Source: Carposina sasakii (taxonomy: Eukaryota > Arthropoda > Insecta > Lepidoptera > Carposinidae). From it: a stretch of DNA of 64,000 bases. The notes beneath the pieces are model-generated. The model was not told the DNA's origin and made no database searches. It saw only the letters and a list, made by a program, of their open reading frames with translations. Shown piece by piece: positions 9,857 to 21,378 of this stretch (positions within the stretch are counted from its first letter, which is position 1; every line of letters begins with the position of its first letter). Made by a program: the position numbers and the translations under genes. The stretch is taken from assembly GCA_014607495.2 (NCBI GenBank), contig CP053172.1, forward strand, positions 2,556,888 through 2,620,887. Direction: 5' to 3'.

Positions 9857-12800
9857 TTACTGTTCGTCAGATGGGTGAGCCGCTATGTAGTCCAATGCAC
9901 GTTGAATCGCAGGAGGGATCGGCGGAGGAGTTGGCAAATGGGCGCCTTGGGGCTGGAAACCATTCTCATCAGCCTTATACAGGAGATTTATCACCTGGAA
10001 TGTTATGGAGATATTTTACAGATGCTAAACAAGTGCGTGCCTTTTGAGTACGAAAGTGGTGCTTTGTTCCCTTTGGCGGACAAACACACGGCTATGTTCG
10101 CAAAATGGGGTAACTATGCTAGAACTATGTAGCTAGAAACTAGAAATCCTACAGCAATGTTTAACATAGCGGAGTCAGGTTTAAAAGAAAATATTAGAGA
10201 GTAGTTGCTAGTTCTTTGCTCTAGAGAACTCCCTGACTTAGGTAATCTGATGCGGGTCTTCTCTAGAATACATCAGCTGCATATCCTTTCGTGCATCAAG
10301 AGTCGACTAAGGAACTCGGGGGCGTTCTCTCAGGCGATGAGCTAGCAATTTGTCACTGATCACTTACATCTGACCCTGCTATGCTAAGTGGGATCTCAGC
10401 AAATTCGCGATCCTTCAGTTCCTGATACCCCATATATGGGGTAATGTACCTACCTATACAATATATGAGAATCGTCGTCGTCGTCAGCCTATCGCAGTCC
10501 ACTGCTGGACGTAGGCCTCCCCCAGTGTACGCCACATGGCTCGATCTCCCGTTTTTGCCATCCAGTCACTACCAGCCGTCCTCTTTAAGTCATCGGTCCA
10601 TCTGGCCGGAGGGCACCCCACGCTACGCTTGCCGAGGCGCGGTCTCCATTCGAGAACCCGTTTACTCCACCGTCCATCGGTTCTACGACAGATGTGGCCT
10701 GCCCACTGCCAGTTCAGTCCGAGAATATACGAGAATACAGCCGTGTTATTACGTCCTTCTTCTAAGCCCCCTTTGTGGTACCATAATTATATTTTACACA
10801 CTACTTCCCAACCTCTTTAGGGGTTATGGCCGTGACTATATATACATAAATACACATAGTAAGCATCTTCACCCTTTTTGTCCCCCTAGCTAGGGTGAAA
10901 GATCGGAAAAAATCTGAAAATAATGTTTGATCCGTCCCACTATTATTATGAAAAGTGGGACAAATCAAACTTTTTCTGGTCTGTCACCATGGGGGACAAA
11001 ATGAGATGACAGATCGGAATATTCCCTACGATAGAAGCAATTACTTTAGGTAAGGAGTCCAAGGTTACCCAGCCAGATAAGATGACCAGTTGTACCAACC
11101 TGTCCATCAGGGGCCGTGTACTGATACTGCCCTTCCACCACGAGACTGGGCTCCCCTGAGGAGCTGGGCTGCAAGGACCCTCGCTGTTCGTGGTAGATAC
11201 CGCCTTCTGGAATGTTAACACCACTTTTATGTAGTTATTTTCCAATGGTTATATAGTCTGTCCGAAGGATAAAAATGACGCTGTCTTTCTCTAAAAGTTG
11301 GTCATGATAGACACAACATCAACTTTATTCTTCAGACTAGTGGACGCCCGGGATAAATAGTAGCCTATATGAGAAGTGGGACCTGTCACAATATATTCCT
11401 GAAAACTGCATCGAAATCTGTTCAGCCGTTTCTGAGATTAGCGTGCACAAACGCACAGACAAACCCACGGACAAACAGAAAAAAAATTCAAAGAATCATT
11501 ATTTTGGGTACTATTGCGTTGATAAAGGTATAGTATATATAATATTTTTTCTCATATATCTTCCATGTACAGACAGCGATCCGTTACATTTTTATTATAC
11601 AGGGTGTAAAAAGACAACAATGTTTTTTTTTATACCTCGTATTCTTTGTAAGGTTACGATCATTTTCTTCCATGGAACCAGCCCTGGGAAACGACAAAAA
11701 AATTATGAAAAATACTGTAATTTTATTGCAAGCATTGTATTCGTTTGATGCGCAAAGTACAAATGTACCTACAAAACTAACATTACAATATTTTGACATG
11801 GTATCGTTAACCGATTTTAGATGGATTTATGTAAAAAAAACCATAATATTAATGTAACTCTGGACCTCAATATCTTGAAAACCCGTGGTTTCCCAGGGGT
11901 GCTTCCATAGAAAAAAATGATCGTGATGTTACAAAGAATACGAGGTATTAAAAGAACAAAGTTGTCTTTTTACACCCTGTATGTACAGGTGTTTTTATGT
12001 GGCCACCTTTAACGAAGGGTACGTACTCTATACATGAAATAAAGTAAGTTAATGCCAAAAAAAATGCTGGGACAAAAAAAATTTTTTTTTTTGAAAAAAA
12101 ATTTTAAATTCCTTGATCGTGCGAAATTTATAGTGTCTAGTGTTTATGTTAGTTTTTTTATAGACAGATATTAATTATTTTTCGTGAAAAAATCCTGTTA
12201 CGCGCGTCTATGTGCATTTATGCAGAAAAACGCAGTCTATTTACTCAACTTTGGACCCTAATATTTTGGAAACCAGACACTTCCCAGGTATGCTTCCATG
12301 GAGAAAAATGATCGTGATGATGAGGAGATTCCGTAGTTTTCGGAAACGTTGACGACCAAAAATCATCCTGTATAGATAAGCTATCTACGTTTGGAAAAAT
12401 CAGCCCTAAAACCCTAGACATCTACTTTATCCTTCCGATATTATTTACTCTTTTGTATCACTGTTGGCCCTCAAAAATATGTAAAATAAAATAAATATCC
12501 GTGCCATACATAGGGGGGTTTTTGCCTATAGTCACCACTCTGGGCAAACGAGTTATTAACCGCAGTGTGATTGTCGGACTATGTTGTCAACACGGGAGAC
12601 GCTGCTGCCCACCTCCCGCAAACCCTTAATCGCCTTTTACATAGGGTTGCCATCTCAAACTTTGAAAACCAGGATTTGAAGAAATACCAGGGCATTTCGA
12701 TTAAAACACAGGATACATGTGCGAGCCCGGTGACAATACGATTGGAGGGAGTTAGTGGCGTGCGAATTGCAATATATGTATAGGTCTTTAACACATTCAG

Positions 12801-13445
12801 TGCCGGCGACTACGTATTTGCTTCTTTTAGGCTTTCTAGAGGTGCTGCTAACGCTTATTTGCCCGATGTCGGCACCCTTAGAAAATGTGCCGACAGCGAA
12901 TATGTCAGGACTTTAAAAATCAGGACGATGCTTAAAAACTATCCAGGACACCACAAAAAGCAGGACATGTCCTGGGAACAGGACGGTTGGCAACCCTACT
13001 TTTACTATACTCATGGGCATCATCGTCATCAGCCTATTGCAGTCCACAGCTGGATATAGGCCCCCCCAGGGCACGCCACAAGACTGCCATGGGGGGTATT
13101 TTCCCATAGTCCCCACGCTGGGCAGGCGGGTTGGTGACCGCAGTTTGTATTTTGGACTATGTTGTCAACACGGGAGGCGCTGCTGCCCACCTCCCGGAAA
13201 CTCTTAATTTCCTCGTACGATACGCACGGGAAAACATGGGGTGGTACGAATTCTACTCTGCCGGCACCATGGGCAGACATGGGGAGGTGCTATTCTCTAC
13301 TCTGCCGATATCATACGGCTTTACTTAGATACTTGCCAGTCTGTAGTGCCCATTTATAGGAACCGTCAGGGTTCGGCCCTTCGAAGTCGTTCCTGATGAT
13401 AGCTTCGTTATTCTGAGACTGGCATAGTGATGACCAGGCTAGGAA
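9857..13445 (-). CDS. RR-1 cuticular protein (CPR family), exons 2-4
   Basis: Three minus-strand exons join in frame: 13445-13337, 11206-11100 and 9994-9857 (stop TAA at 9859-9857). Exon 2 starts with a hydrophobic signal-peptide end ([10 protein letters not shown]), then [18 protein letters not shown]. Exon 3 continues [11 protein letters not shown] to [12 protein letters not shown]. Exon 4 completes the chitin-binding R&R consensus with [16 protein letters not shown] and ends in [16 protein letters not shown]. This is the full RR-1 motif of insect cuticle proteins, which are secreted and bind chitin. Exon 1, expected to hold only the start Met and a few residues, was not found upstream. The exon 2 donor is GC (GCAAGT), not GT; the frame closes only with that choice. 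Introns are unusually long (about 2.1 and 1.1 kb) for this gene type because RTE, Helitron-like, hAT and MITE sequences fill them. All three exons are open, so the gene is probably functional. Confidence 0.85.
10484..10745 (-). pseudogene. RTE-clade LINE, C-terminal end of ORF2
   Basis: The minus strand reads [50 protein letters not shown], then [12 protein letters not shown] and a stop at 10486-10484. This is the standard C-terminus of lepidopteran RTE-type reverse transcriptase proteins. It is 5'-truncated and lies in the last intron of the cuticle gene. It identifies the short CAGTCCACTGCTGGACGTAG motif repeated through the window as the RTE 3' end. Confidence 0.75.
11337..11597 (-). mobile_element. 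Helitron-like repeat (family with GTGGACGCCCG end)
   Basis: On the minus strand the 3' end is CGGGCGTCCACTAG before T. The body contains GGGATAAA, ACTGCATCGAAATC, GAGATTAGCGTGCACAAACG and a TACAGACAGCGATCCGTTAC segment at the other end. Copies occur at 15591, 16665 and 61197. A MITE begins immediately at 11600. Confidence 0.5.
11600..11979. mobile_element. Tc1/mariner-type MITE, about 50-bp inverted repeats, TA duplication
   Basis: Left end CAGGGTGTAAAAAGACAAC and right end GTTGTCTTTTTACACCCTG are inverted copies that extend to about 50 bp, with TA on both sides (11598-11599 and 11980-11981). It contains no coding sequence. Its inner part resembles the MITE at 11986, so the two families are related. 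Confidence 0.75.
11986..12370 (+). mobile_element. Tc1/mariner-type MITE (GGCCACCTTTAACG / TGGTCGTCAACG family)
   Basis: The 385-bp unit starts CAGGTGTTTTTATGTGGCC and ends GACCAAAAATCATCCTG, with TA on each side. Further copies are at 15784-16161, 17059-17443 (reverse) and 28093-32508 (reverse, interrupted by the giant palindrome). A diverged copy is near 62476-62718. Confidence 0.75.
12505..12641 (-). mobile_element. Fragment of the RTE-derived short retroelement
   Basis: Same module as 7796-8052 (GCCTATAGTCACCACTC to CCTTAATCGCC), interrupted on its upstream side by the hAT MITE at 12642. Confidence 0.5.
12642..12998. mobile_element. hAT-type MITE with 8-bp duplication
   Basis: Ends TAGGGTTGCCA and TGGCAACCCTA (with two extra bases between GG and CAACC on the right) bound 357 bp. 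Flanks are CTTTTACA (12634-12641) and CTTTTACT (12999-13006), an 8-bp duplication with one mismatch. It sits in the first seen intron of the cuticle gene. Confidence 0.65.
13015..13320 (-). mobile_element. RTE-derived short retroelement
   Basis: A second good copy of the 7796-8052 unit: RTE tail at 13028-13075, then the TGGGCAGGCGGGTTGGTGACC and CTTAAT...CGTACGATAC module, with a partial duplication of the CTCTGCCG segment near 13250-13310. Confidence 0.6.
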
Positions 13446-13539
13446 CTGAAATAATAAAGATGTTGGGCAATAAGAAGCAGTAGAAATGGTCAAAATGCCT
13501 TGCATATCTACCTGTTTCGATTAAAAAGTGGAAACTATG

Positions 13540-13790
13540 CAGAACGCAAAAAAGGAGCACTAATATTTAAGGGTCTTATAGACCTAGTTATGTGTAATCT
13601 ATCCACAAAATTTTAGGGATTCGAAATCATATGTTTATTTTTCCAGATGGTACGGAGAAATTCTTAAACAACTCAGGAATGTCCATATAATCTTGAAAAA
13701 TAAACAAATGATTAAGATATGGATAGATTACACATCACTAGGTCTATAAGACCTTTAAGTATGTATTAGTGCTCCTTCTTTTACACCCTG
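13540..13790. mobile_element. Palindromic MITE (GGGTGTAACA family), diverged copy
   Basis: The two halves are inverted copies (AAGGAGCACTAAT, TCTTATAGACCTAG, GTGTAATCTATCC on the left and their complements on the right). It ends TTTTACACCCTG before TA. It is related to the copies at 36129, 56557 and 62728. Confidence 0.6.
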
Positions 13791-13865
13791 TATAAGATCA
13801 CTTTATTGAGCGACAGTTATACCAACTGTATACCCACTTTTAGCATTACAATAGTTCCACTTCAT

Positions 13866-13955
13866 TACTTCATTATCAGCCTATTGCAGTCCACTGCTGG
13901 ACGAAGACCGCTCCCAAAGGACGCCTCAAGACTTGATCTTCCATTTTTTTCCAAA
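13866..13955 (-). mobile_element. RTE LINE 3' tail fragment
   Basis: Carries CAGCCTATTGCAGTCCACTG and GGACGAAGACCGCTCCCAAA, the RTE tail in minus orientation. Confidence 0.55.
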
Positions 13956-14070
13956 GAAAGCGTATTCCACCGACTTCATAAATAATGGGACAGATTACTT
14001 AACTAAGGGCTGATATTTTCAACGGTCAGGTACAAAGAATATACTACTCTCGTCAGGTAGGTATCTAATC

Positions 14071-15118
14071 TAATGGCTCCTCCATAAAATCGGCGATGTT
14101 AGGTCCCCTAGGTTTGTCTCAATTCGACACTATCATCGTGCAGGCATCCACACGTTCGTCTAGTACAGGGATGGCGAACCTTTAGTGATATACGTGCCAT
14201 TTTTTATGAAACAAATAATATTATAGCTATGACGTGCCATTTAATAATTTAGACTTACTGATATTATTAAACAAAAATAAAACTAGATGGTATTAAGTAT
14301 ACTATTTATAAAAAACGCAAAAGTACAGTGATCGATCACTAATGTTAATATTTTAATATACATATAAAAAATTGTGTGATTTCTGCTGTTGCAAATTATC
14401 CAATTTAAATATTTTATTTTTGTAACTAGTAGGTACCTACATAGATTCATCTGTATCATTCTGCGTGCCTGAACTATTTTGTTGCGTGCCAGGGGTGGCA
14501 CGCGTGCCATTGGTTCGCCATCCCTAGTCTAGTAAGTAGTAGATTGTCGACGGCGCGGCGCGGCGGCACAGAGTACATTAGTTTATATGAATGAATGATC
14601 GACGAACGTGTGGGCACCTCCACGAATCAACCGTCGAATCCCTTTGATGTATGCCCGAAAGACCGACAAATAGGCGAACGTTGTCGAACCTCGTCGAACT
14701 TAGACAATCATCTTTGTACTAGGTAGGCATTATTCCTTCCTTTTCATCTCCTTCCTCTTCTTTCGCGGACGGCAGTGGCAGCTCAAGTGGCCGGGTGCAC
14801 CCTGGTAATACCAGGGGTCGACTAGCCCGGCCCGCGTCCCCCCGGCCAGCCGCATCTTTCCCTTCCCAAATGGGTCAGACTTTCTGACCCATGTGGCCCC
14901 CTTTAAGGATTACATAAGTTACCTTAAGTTAGAGAATTTTGCCCGGGCACGGGGGTTGCTCCAAGGCCCGCAACCCGAAGCGTATTTTTGCGCCAGGACG
15001 ACCACGTCCTTAGTCAATCGTCGACAAATGCCAACAAACCTGCCCTATTATACACACTCGAGTTCGTCAGACTTCGCCCGAGTTCGTCAGAGTTCGCCCA
15101 TTGTATGGAGGAGCCATA
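14071..15118. repeat. Probable foldback element with GGCTCCTCCATA ends
   Basis: ATGGCTCCTCCATA at 14071 is mirrored by TATGGAGGAGCCAT at 15105-15118, and CACACGTTCGTC near 14149 is mirrored by GACGAACGTGTG near 14600. A hAT MITE interrupts the left part. The middle includes a GC-rich stretch (14753-14900) of unknown nature. Confidence 0.4.
14166..14526. mobile_element. hAT-type MITE with perfect 8-bp duplication GTCTAGTA
   Basis: Ends CAGGGATGGCGAACC and GGTTCGCCATCCCTA bound 361 bp. GTCTAGTA flanks both sides (14158-14165 and 14527-14534). Several internal copies of a CGTGCCAT motif are present. No coding sequence. Confidence 0.85.
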
Positions 15119-15195
15119 AAGGATAAAGTCGATACTGCCGTTTTCTAAAACTTGATCAATGTATAGTGACATCATCAACTTGATCTATCAGCCCC

Positions 15196-15347
15196 CCTAG
15201 CATGACCACGCATCGTGAATATCGTATCGTACGATATCGTAATGTCTATACAAAATTCAACATGGCGCCGGCTATATTTATCGTTTTTTGACAGGCTAAA
15301 TGTCGATAAATCGGTTTATCATATCGTATTTCGTAAGTCATGCTAGG
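15196..15347. mobile_element. Short foldback MITE
   Basis: CCTAGCATGAC and GTCATGCTAGG are inverted ends of a 152-bp unit rich in ATATCGTA and CGATA motifs. No clear target duplication was seen. Confidence 0.55.
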
Positions 15348-15590
15348 CTTGCAGATAGGCTATAATGAGAATGACCTTGTTTGAAACTTGGAGATAAAGT
15401 TAGTAGTTTGTGATGATGCTTCAGGCCATATTCATTCATCATGAATAATTGACATCGCACGACGAAATAAATAGCCATTAAATGAAATAACTTAAGTACC
15501 TACTTTAAACTGATGAGAAGTGCTTAACCTTTAAATTTAGAATACCAAACAACTTAAACAACCTTAGTTGTAACATGAATTTATTGGGTA

Positions 15591-15783
15591 CTAGTGGACG
15601 CCCGCGACTCGAAAATGAAAATGTCGAAATTATCCGAGATAAAAACATTTTCCCGGGATAAAAAGTAGCCTTTTATGTTAAGTGAAACCTGTCACAATAT
15701 ATTTCTGAAAACTGCATCGAAATCTGTCCAGCCGTTCCTGAGATTAGCGTGCACAAACATCGATCCGTTAGTATTTTATTATA
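15591..15783 (-). mobile_element. Helitron-like repeat (GTGGACGCCCG end)
   Basis: Same family as 11337-11597. The 3' CTAG end is at 15594-15591 and the CGATCCGTTAG end abuts the MITE that follows. Confidence 0.5.
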
Positions 15784-16161
15784 CAGAGTGTATAATTCGT
15801 TGCCATCCTTAACGAAGAGTACGTACTCTGTACATCAAATAAAGTAAGTCTATGCCAAAAAAAATGCTGGGAAACGATGTAAATTAAAAAAAAATGTAAT
15901 AACTTGATCGGGCGAAATTTGTAGTGTCCAGTGTTTATGCTAGTTTTTTTATTGATAGATATTAATTATTTCATGTGAAAAAATCTTGCTACGCGCGTCT
16001 ATGTGCATTTATGCAGAAAAACGCAGTCTATTTACTAAACTTTGGACCCTAATATCTTGGAAACCAGACACTTCCCAGGTATGCTACCACGGAGAAAAAT
16101 GATCGTGAGGATGAGGAGATTCCGTAGTTTTCGGGAACGTTGACGACCAAAAATCATCCTG
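15784..16161 (+). mobile_element. Tc1/mariner-type MITE, second copy of the 11986 family
   Basis: Starts CAGAGTGTATAATTCGTTGCC, a slightly diverged left end, and ends GACCAAAAATCATCCTG with TA flanks. It sits against the end of a Helitron-like repeat, as does the MITE at 11600. Confidence 0.7.
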
Positions 16162-16317
16162 TATGTGTAAATAAAAATTAAATAAAAAAAAGATTTATTT
16201 AAGAACTTGCATAATAAGGCAGGATGAGCTACCAATACCAACCTTTTCACTGAAGTATATTTGTTCAATCACTATTATTTTTCAATGTTTGTAGACTAAA
16301 GGAAAAAAGAAAGTATG

Positions 16318-16652
16318 CGTTGATAGCCCAGTGGTTAAGACGTGCGCTGGAATCTGGTTTCAGAACGTGACTCCTGCTGGAAGTGTTATTGCTCCCTAAT
16401 TATTTTCCTGTTGCCAAACAAATTCTCGAATTTTCGTAATCCGTTATTTTTACACTAATTAGCTGCACGCTCTAAAATCTCTGAGCATACTTTCTGGCTA
16501 GGATCATGCATCGCTTAGCTATACCCGAGGCGGGTTGGCGTCAGACAGGCAGCCGGCCGTAAAAAAAAAACGCCAAATCCTTGACAATGCGAGTTTGGAA
16601 AGAAACCATATGCCGATAAATAATGGAATATGGGCAGGAAGATGATGATGCT
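16318..16652 (+). mobile_element. Second tRNA-derived SINE family
   Basis: The head TAGCCCAGTGGTTAAGACG fits an A box. The body ends with CCCGAGGCGGGTTGGCGTCAG, CCGGCCGTAAAA, GGGCAGGAAGATGATGATG. The same tail occurs in minus orientation at 63850-64000, and short pieces are near 33278 and 34925. The B box is degenerate. Confidence 0.55.
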
Positions 16653-16664
16653 TGTAGAATCTAT

Positions 16665-16953
16665 GGATAATAAAAATGTAACGGATCGCTGTCTGCACAT
16701 GGAAGATATATGAGAAAAAATATTATAGGAGACCTTTATCAACGCAATAGTACCCAATATAATGATTTTTGACATTTTTGTCTGTGCTTTTGTGCACGCT
16801 AACCTCAGAAACGGCTGCACCGATTTCGATGCAGTTCTCAGGAATATGTTTTGACAGGTCTCACTTTACATATAGGCTACTTTTTATCTCGGATAATTTC
16901 GACATTTTGTTTCTTCTGTAGTCCACGCGGACGGAGTCGCCGGCGTCCACTAG
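16665..16953 (+). mobile_element. Helitron-like repeat (GTGGACGCCCG end)
   Basis: Same family as 11337, in plus orientation. It ends GTCCACGCGGACGGAGTCGC then GTCCACTAG before T at 16953. The GCGGAC...GTCGCC stretch can form the pre-terminal hairpin. Confidence 0.5.
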
Positions 16954-17058
16954 TAATAAAAATATGTAGATAAGTATTAAGAAACACTATCAAAAACTGC
17001 AGATGTGTTATTCATAAATAAAACATATTACAAACTGTCCGTTATTATGTAACTAATA

Positions 17059-17443
17059 CAGGATGATTTTTGGTCGTCAACGTTCCCGAAAACTACGGAA
17101 TCTCCTCATCATCACGATCATTTTTCTCCATGGAAGCATACCTGGGAAGTGGCTGGTTTCCAAAATATTAGGGTCCAAAGTTGAGTAAATAGACTGCGTT
17201 TTTCAGCATAAATGCACATAGACGCGCGTAGCAGGATTTTTTCACGAAAAATAATTAATATCTGTCTATAAAAAAACTAACATAAACACTAGACACTATA
17301 AATTTCGCACGATCAAGGAATTTAAATTTTTTTTCAAAAAAAAATTATTTTTTTTCCCAGCATTTTTTTTTGGCATTAACTTACTTTATTCCATGTATAG
17401 AATACGTACCCTTCGTTAAAGGTGGCCACAAAAAAACATCCTG
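17059..17443 (-). mobile_element. Tc1/mariner-type MITE, reverse copy of the 11986 family
   Basis: Starts CAGGATGATTTTTGGTCGTC and ends GGTGGCCACAAAAAAACATC then CTG, with TA on each side. It is the cleanest reference for the copy that the giant palindrome entered. Confidence 0.75.
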
Positions 17444-17542
17444 TATAGTGCACTAATTCACACCTAGGTCACAAATTCACACGTAGAATTAATTGTCGTA
17501 CACGAAAACTCGGAGTGATCGAAATGTTTATTCATTATGTAA

Positions 17543-18042
17543 NNNNNNNNNNNNNNNNNNNNNNNNNNNNNNNNNNNNNNNNNNNNNNNNNNNNNNNNNN
17601 NNNNNNNNNNNNNNNNNNNNNNNNNNNNNNNNNNNNNNNNNNNNNNNNNNNNNNNNNNNNNNNNNNNNNNNNNNNNNNNNNNNNNNNNNNNNNNNNNNNN
17701 NNNNNNNNNNNNNNNNNNNNNNNNNNNNNNNNNNNNNNNNNNNNNNNNNNNNNNNNNNNNNNNNNNNNNNNNNNNNNNNNNNNNNNNNNNNNNNNNNNNN
17801 NNNNNNNNNNNNNNNNNNNNNNNNNNNNNNNNNNNNNNNNNNNNNNNNNNNNNNNNNNNNNNNNNNNNNNNNNNNNNNNNNNNNNNNNNNNNNNNNNNNN
17901 NNNNNNNNNNNNNNNNNNNNNNNNNNNNNNNNNNNNNNNNNNNNNNNNNNNNNNNNNNNNNNNNNNNNNNNNNNNNNNNNNNNNNNNNNNNNNNNNNNNN
18001 NNNNNNNNNNNNNNNNNNNNNNNNNNNNNNNNNNNNNNNNNN
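17543..18042. other. Assembly gap, 500 N
   Basis: Exactly 500 undetermined bases. It may hide the left end of the element that carries the transposase gene at 18482. Open frames that cross it are artefacts. Confidence 0.99.
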
Positions 18043-18481
18043 ACGTTAAAATAAATGCACGTCGGATTATTTAAATGACACACCCTATGGTTATAAACAT
18101 TATTAATTTATTTGTTATTTTTTTCATTTACTATACAGAAACTCGTCAAGCAGATGTTTATAAAAACCTCACCACAAAGCAGCCCGATTAAATACTGACT
18201 TCAGGTAAATTTAAATTGGTACAAGTTTAACGCATTGCTACATAAAATAAACAATTTTTTACGAAGCCTTGTCTGAAATACGCATTTATGGGTATTCTGT
18301 AATAACATCTTATATAGCTATTAATAAATCGTTATGTTCTGTACTTTAATTAGTGCAGTATTGAGTTAGAACTTTCTAGTTAGTTTGTATTTCGAAACTT
18401 TCAAAGAAAATTTTCCTATCGATAGAAACGTTACATTTAACAATTTTCTTAAATGCATTTTTAATTTCGCTAGGTACTCAG

Positions 18482-20999
18482 ATGGGTAAAAAACCAAACA
18501 CAAGAGAAAAAATATCACCTATCACACCAAAATTACTTTTTCGAAGTCAGAAAATCAATGATGTATCATTGCCTGATGCTTTTGAACTGCTTCCGCTTAC
18601 GGATTTGCCTAGTGTAAGTAGTTATGGAGTTGGTGACCAGAGTATAGAAGCCCCGCCATATTCTCCCATTACGCCGCGCATGCACAATACAATTCAATGT
18701 GGTGATAGTAGTAGTAAAGTGGTGAAGGTTCCCTCAACAGCTTCTACAACGATGCTTATGCTAGGGGACTCCAGCATTGAAACCCCAGTGTTGTCTCCGC
18801 TAACACCAATTTTTAATCTTGCATGCCCTCTCCCGTCACCAATGCCTCAAATGTCTCCTAAAACTTTGGAAATATTAAATACTTTAGAAGGATTTGAAGA
18901 GTTTGACAGTGATGATTCTGTACAGGATCCTGATTATTATGGCGAGAATTTAGCAGAGCGGTATTCCAGTGACGACGGGTCAGACGTATCAGCTTCTATA
19001 ATAACGACAGAAGTAACTATCCACGTTGATGGTCCGAATCAAACGAATACTATACTGGATCATACTCGTAGTAATCCGGAAAATGGCAACATAGATCCGA
19101 ATCCTCACGCTACTGCTGATGCTATCGGCCAGGAATCTGAAACCATTGTAGAAGCAGAAAATATCAATGAAAGAGAACATGGTAGACCTCCAAAAGGAAG
19201 AAAAAGAAAGTTTGGTCACACTAGAGAGGAAAAAAAACAAAGAAAGTATAAAAACTTGTCTTACGTAAATTATAAGAAAAATGATATAAGTCCTAATTTT
19301 TTTATTGATTTTAAGTGTGTATGTGTCAAAAAATGTTCTGAAATGATTTCACCTGAAGAACGACAAACTGAATTTAATAAATTCTATGAATTAGGTTCGT
19401 ACCAAGCCCAAAATATGTACATTGTAGCCTCTGTTAAAGAGCAACCTGTTAAACGACCTTACGTACCACAAAATAGTTCTAATCCGTCCAAGAAAAGATC
19501 ATTTTCACGTCAGTACTTTCTGAAAGGTATTCCCGTATGTAGGGAAATGTTTGTGAAAACCATTCAGACCACTCCAAAAAGGATTGATACAGCCCTTAAA
19601 AAGATGAGGTCGGATTCTATCTCAGATAAACGCGGAATAAACGGAGGCCGCAATAAAGTTGACGAGGAATGCGAGATGTTATTCATAAATACTGTTAATA
19701 AACTCCCTACATACATATCGCATTACTGTCGTGAGAAAGTAGATACCGCAAAATTTTTAAGACCCGATATGACATTTTCTAAAATTTACCAACTTTATAC
19801 TGAAGAAGCAAATTCCGCAGGTATTAGGGTCCTGTCTTATCCAAAAGCCAAGCAAATATTCCTGACAAAATTTAATCTACGAACCAAACCTCTAAATAAA
19901 GACACCTGTAATAAATGAGACTTTTACAAAAATAAAAAGAACTTGACTGCTGATGAAGAAACAAGAAACAAAATTATAGAGGAGCATAATGACCATCTTA
20001 AAACAGCTGAAGGTCTTCAAAAGCAATTGAAAAGTGATATGGCTCTTGCGAAAACTGTACCATACCTGGAAACAATTACATTCGATTTGGAGAAAACATT
20101 GCCGCTACCCCGCATTCCAACAAATATAGTATTTATAAAAGACAGTTATGGGTGTACAATCTAGGGATACATACGGGCTCTGACGATCAAGGGCATGTAA
20201 CGTCTGGGTAGAAGGTGAAGCTGGGAGAGGCTCACAAGAAGTTGGTTCTTGTTTGATTAAACACTTAGAGAGATTAAAAGCAGGAGTGACAAAACTAATT
20301 TTGTGGAGTGATTCGTGCGGTGGGCAAAACAGAAATATTAAGCTCACCTTAATGCTAAAAGCTTTTTTAAATGACCACCCAACATTACAAGAAATTTATA
20401 TACGATTTTTAGAGTCTGGACATAGCTTCTTGCCCAACGACACCGATTTTGGAAAAGTGGAGTGCGCTCTTAAATTTCAACAAAGAGTTTATCTGCCTGA
20501 AGACTACATGCACACTATGAGAACCTGCAAAAAAAATGAACCACTAGAAGTTCACAGAATGGAGGCCAAAGACTTTTTTGGATCAGCTAAACTTGAAAAT
20601 CTAATTACGAACAGAAAGAAATCCATCACTGGTGAAAAAATATCGTGGCTCAAAACCAAAGAAATTTTTTTTAAAAAGGAAGATATGTTTTCCTTGTTTA
20701 TGCGGAGCAGTTTAGAGTGTGATTATGCAGAGGTGGATATAAAAAAACCTCAACGTGGTAGATACCGGAAAATAATTACAAAAAATGAGATGGAAATGCT
20801 TTGGCCGAATGGCAAACCTATACCAGCTGCGAAATTAAATGATATAAGAAGCCTTATGCATTTAATTCCACGCGATGCTCAGACATTTTACAAAAAATTG
20901 ACTGGGGATAATAGTGTAGAAGACGATATTGATGGATTTTCCGGTCAACTTGATTTTAATGTAGAAGACGAAGATTTTGATGACAACACGATAGCATAA
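18482..20999 (+). pseudogene. DDE-like (RNase H-fold) transposase gene, broken
   Basis: The reading frame starts at ATG 18482 and, allowing for breaks, continues to TAA 20997-20999, about 840 residues. The first 170 residues are Ser/Thr/Pro-rich, and a basic stretch (RPPKGRKRKFGHTREEKK) follows. A conserved arthropod-transposon block comes next, with CVCVKKC, FLKGIPVCREMFVKT, DKRGINGGRNK and SHYCREKV, then a zinc-knuckle-like TCNK. The catalytic-looking half contains WVYNLG, LILWSDSCGGQNRN and FLESGHSFLPNDTDFGKVE, which I read as acidic positions of an RNase H-like transposase. The C-terminus is acidic. Breaks: a TGA at 19916-19918 in place of a Cys codon, and single-base frameshifts near 20130 and 20197. 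I know this protein type from many insect genomes but cannot name its superfamily with certainty. Shared flanking sequence ties it to the Academ-like palindrome at 28412. Confidence 0.6.
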
Positions 21000-21378
21000 T
21001 AAAAAAAAAAATTTTTTGCTTATTAAAAAACATTTAAAAATTGGTATTTTTTTTTAATTTGATTTACTTCATCCTAGTAGATAGGTACCACATATATACA
21101 TACCAAATATTTTAGTATTTTGCATAAAAGATCCACGGGTTTATTTCAGTAATTACTGAACTCCTTCATATGAAAATGCATTATATTTTACGTGTAATAT
21201 AATGTATATATCATGTCAAAATCATTAAAACACCAGTTGGATCTTTTCTGCTTAACAGGGTCCAATTGCAAATTATGAGCACTTCTTAGGATACGTTTTT
21301 GGAATTGTATTTTTTTTGGTAAAGGTTATATCAGTATGGATATCCTTATTCAATATTTTTCGTATCAATATACACGTG

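Noticed and set aside
10444..10893. 149-codon plus-strand frame
   Set aside because: It is the antisense shadow of the RTE C-terminus.
10946..11245. 99-codon minus-strand frame
   Set aside because: It overlaps exon 3 of the cuticle gene in another frame; the RR-1 match is in the correct frame.
17493..18083. Long open frames on both strands around 17.5-18.1 kb
   Set aside because: They consist almost wholly of undetermined bases in the 500-N gap.
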